Below are positions 62,414 to 64,000 of a stretch of DNA of 64,000 nucleotides, piece after piece. The number at the start of each line of letters is the position of its first letter. Position 1 is the stretch's first letter. The translations under genes and the position numbers were made by a program. This stretch comes from Rhopalosiphum padi. Taxonomy: Eukaryota; Arthropoda; Insecta; Hemiptera; Aphididae. The stretch lies in NCBI RefSeq assembly GCF_020882245.1, contig NC_083599.1:2480001-2544000 (forward strand), given 5' to 3'. The notes beneath the pieces were generated by a model. That model saw only the letters and a list, made by a program, of their open reading frames with translations, had not been told where the DNA came from and did no database searches.

Positions 62414-62872
62414 TTTTCGACTAATTAATTAATTGTATAATGTCGTACCTAATGGCTACTATTGTGAAATAATTTATAGATAAAAACATTAGAACATTTT
62501 GTTAATAAAAATACGAGGGAAAAATCGTAGAACCAGTAACCTAAAGAAAATAAGTAGAACAGATAACATATAATCTGTGGTAACTGTAGAACAAAATCAA
62601 ATTATATCATGATAAACTTCGTATACGTCTGATAAGTGATAATTCTATCTATTGAAATATTTTTGAACATTTTTTTTAGGTTTTTTAATTTGAACAAATT
62701 TTTTTTTATAATATTTTGTTTATTTGAATTTGATGAATTTTACACTAAATTACACTAATCATCTATAAAATCCACTATAAATTACACTAACCACCAAGTT
62801 GAATTTTCTCCCACCAAGTGGTACCTTAAAACCACCAGATTTAGTGGGAAACCCACTAACTTGACAACACTG
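62414..62872. mobile_element. Right end of the BED-hAT element
   Basis: Non-coding leader of the element, ending in CCCACTAACTTGACAACACTG at about 62,852-62,872. Its reverse complement begins CAGTGTTGTCAAGTTAGTGG, a hAT-style terminus. CCACCAAGT- and AGTGGG-like motifs repeat just inside (62,790-62,860). The matching left terminus was not found near 61,030. Confidence 0.6.
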
Positions 62873-62875
62873 GTT

Positions 62876-62925
62876 GTACGTGTGTAAGACAGAGACAACA
62901 CATGCGGGTGCGACGTCCTCTTAAA
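62876..62925. repeat. AGAGGACG-family MITE terminus (third copy)
   Basis: GTACGTGTGTAAGACAGAGA, then CAACACATGCGGGTGCGACG and TCCTCTTA, matches the ends at 4389-4812 and 11,660-11,716. It abuts the hAT terminus at 62,872, so the hAT probably inserted into this MITE. Positions 62,926-63,480 are AT-rich and unrecognised. Confidence 0.7.
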
Positions 62926-63486
62926 AACATTACGATTGCGTACGAAAATGAGTGTAACGTTGCTAACATGTACTACTAAATGGTATTTGATTTAAAAAAA
63001 ATAATAATATAATTAAAAATAACCATTATTATATAACAATCAAAAACAATATAAAATATATAGGTATATAAATTCAATAAATTCAATAAAATATAAGTTA
63101 TAAATTAAAACTTTGGTATCGATAACCAGTCCCTGATAAAAAATGTAACACATACATTACCATCTATTTTAAATTGGTCGTATAGTTTTATAGGTATATT
63201 GTATTAATATTATATGGTTATTTTTTTGAATATCTTTAGTTGGAATAGATTTGGATATATTTTTTTGTTTAGTGGATATTTCTATATTGGTTTCAGCATG
63301 TATTTTTTTCAATGTCTCAAGGACAAAGTATATTGGTAGAAGCGTTATATAATTGAGCCTTTAAAGTTCTGTGGAAACTCTAGATTCTAGAGACTAGAGG
63401 TCTAGACCATTTGTAGTTCTGACATTAAAAAAAGTAAAAATTACGGAATTAATAATAATCTAAATATTTGATGACATTTTATTTTT

Positions 63487-64000
63487 ATGTATCAGAACAA
63501 TGAAGCGTTGGATTCTCTAACGTCATCAATACAGTCAGCTGCTTTGTGTGCCTCCATTACAAAAACTTACCAATCTATGCATATTAATATACCGAAACAC
63601 ATCCAAATTGTATTATTAGAGAAACGTAAGGCTAGAGCCAAGTGGCAAAATTCAAAATACTCCAATGATAAGATTAAACTGAATCAATTAAGTAACTAAC
63701 TTAAAAAGGTGATTCGAAAACATAAAAACGATTCCTATAATTCATATGTAGAAGCTCTTACTACAACCAACTGTTCCCTATGGAAGGCAACCAAATCCCT
63801 ACTACCCTCTTCACAAAGCAGACAACTCCTGGGCTATCACTGACCTTGAAAAAGCTAACATATTTGCTGTGCATCTATCTAAATGCTTTACTCCTCTCGA
63901 CATACAGCCTAATGTATCACAACTAGAAATAGTAGATAGCTCTCTCAGTTCACCCCTTCCTATGTCACTTCCTGCTAAATACACCTCTCCTGGAGAAATT
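63487..64000 (+). pseudogene. Jockey-like LINE ORF2 fragment (linker before RT), runs off window
   Basis: Plus-strand frame from 63,487: MYQNNEALDSLTSSIQSAAL, HIQIVLLEKRKARAKWQNSK and DKIKLNQLSN, a stop, then shifted KKVIRKHKNDSYNSYVEALT and TTNCSLWKATKSLL. It continues, with another shift, to EKANIFAVHLSKCFTPLD near 63,850-63,900. This is the linker between endonuclease and RT in Jockey-clade ORF2. At least two breaks are present. The RT domain would lie beyond 64,000. Confidence 0.8.

Noticed and set aside
1..64000. CRISPR arrays, tRNA or rRNA genes, bacterial operons
   Set aside because: No regularly spaced direct repeats with unique spacers, no cloverleaf-like sequence that I could see, and the intron-bearing transposases show a eukaryotic genome.

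Overview
The window looks like an intergenic or heterochromatic stretch of an insect genome, most likely an aphid. It is very AT-rich, its genes carry short introns, and nearly all recognisable coding sequence belongs to eukaryotic transposable elements of the kinds that crowd aphid genomes (piggyBac, Jockey-like LINEs, hAT, MULE, PIF/Harbinger, P/THAP9, pogo, Tc1-mariner, Ty3/Gypsy). The aphid assignment is inference from this mixture, not proof. I recognise no housekeeping gene, RNA gene, CRISPR array or prokaryotic signal.

Layout. 1-3.35 kb: a Tigger-like end, a truncated piggyBac (ends at TTAA), and Jockey-type LINE pieces. 3.36-4.81 kb: a LINE fragment and a foldback MITE. 5.1-7.0 kb: a repeat array holding a LINE RNase H fragment. 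7.0-11.4 kb: a decayed Gypsy pol on the minus strand, split by a piggyBac with tandem palindromes in one end. 12.2-20.63 kb: one Jockey-like LINE on the plus strand, split by three separate insertions (a FLYWCH-MULE, a 5'-truncated LINE, a hAT). Removing the inserts with one target-site copy each rejoins the LINE reading frame. 22.7-25.0 kb: a SWIM zinc-finger gene and a piggyBac with a GC-rich N-terminus. 25.1-28.5 kb: Harbinger transposase, partner-gene tail and a THAP piece. 29.1-31.7 kb: a full-length pogo/Tigger element. 31.7-33.7 kb: a MADF gene cut by a LINE. 36.4-38.9 kb: a second Harbinger pair, with a hAT MITE seated at a splice donor.

38.97-48.0 kb: a P/THAP9-like transposase gene on the minus strand, split by a 5.9-kb hAT (exact 8-bp TSD), itself split by a ZBED-type hAT. 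49.7-57.3 kb: a transposon with about 300-bp terminal inverted repeats and an RNase-H-like transposase of no superfamily I can name. It is split by a Tc1/mariner element whose catalytic spacing is DD82E (Sailor-like), which in turn holds a deleted pogo element sitting exactly on the Sailor intron/exon junction. 57.3-63 kb: two decayed hAT elements and a MITE end. 63.5-64 kb: a further LINE fragment running off the window.

The genes do not work together as a pathway; the window is a stratified record of mobile-element insertions. The best candidates for recent activity are the MULE (intact 462-aa ORF), the CGGBP1-like hAT (intact ORF, near-matching TSD) and, apart from its pogo insertion, the Sailor element. 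The best candidate for something undescribed is the long-TIR element at 49,719-57,282.
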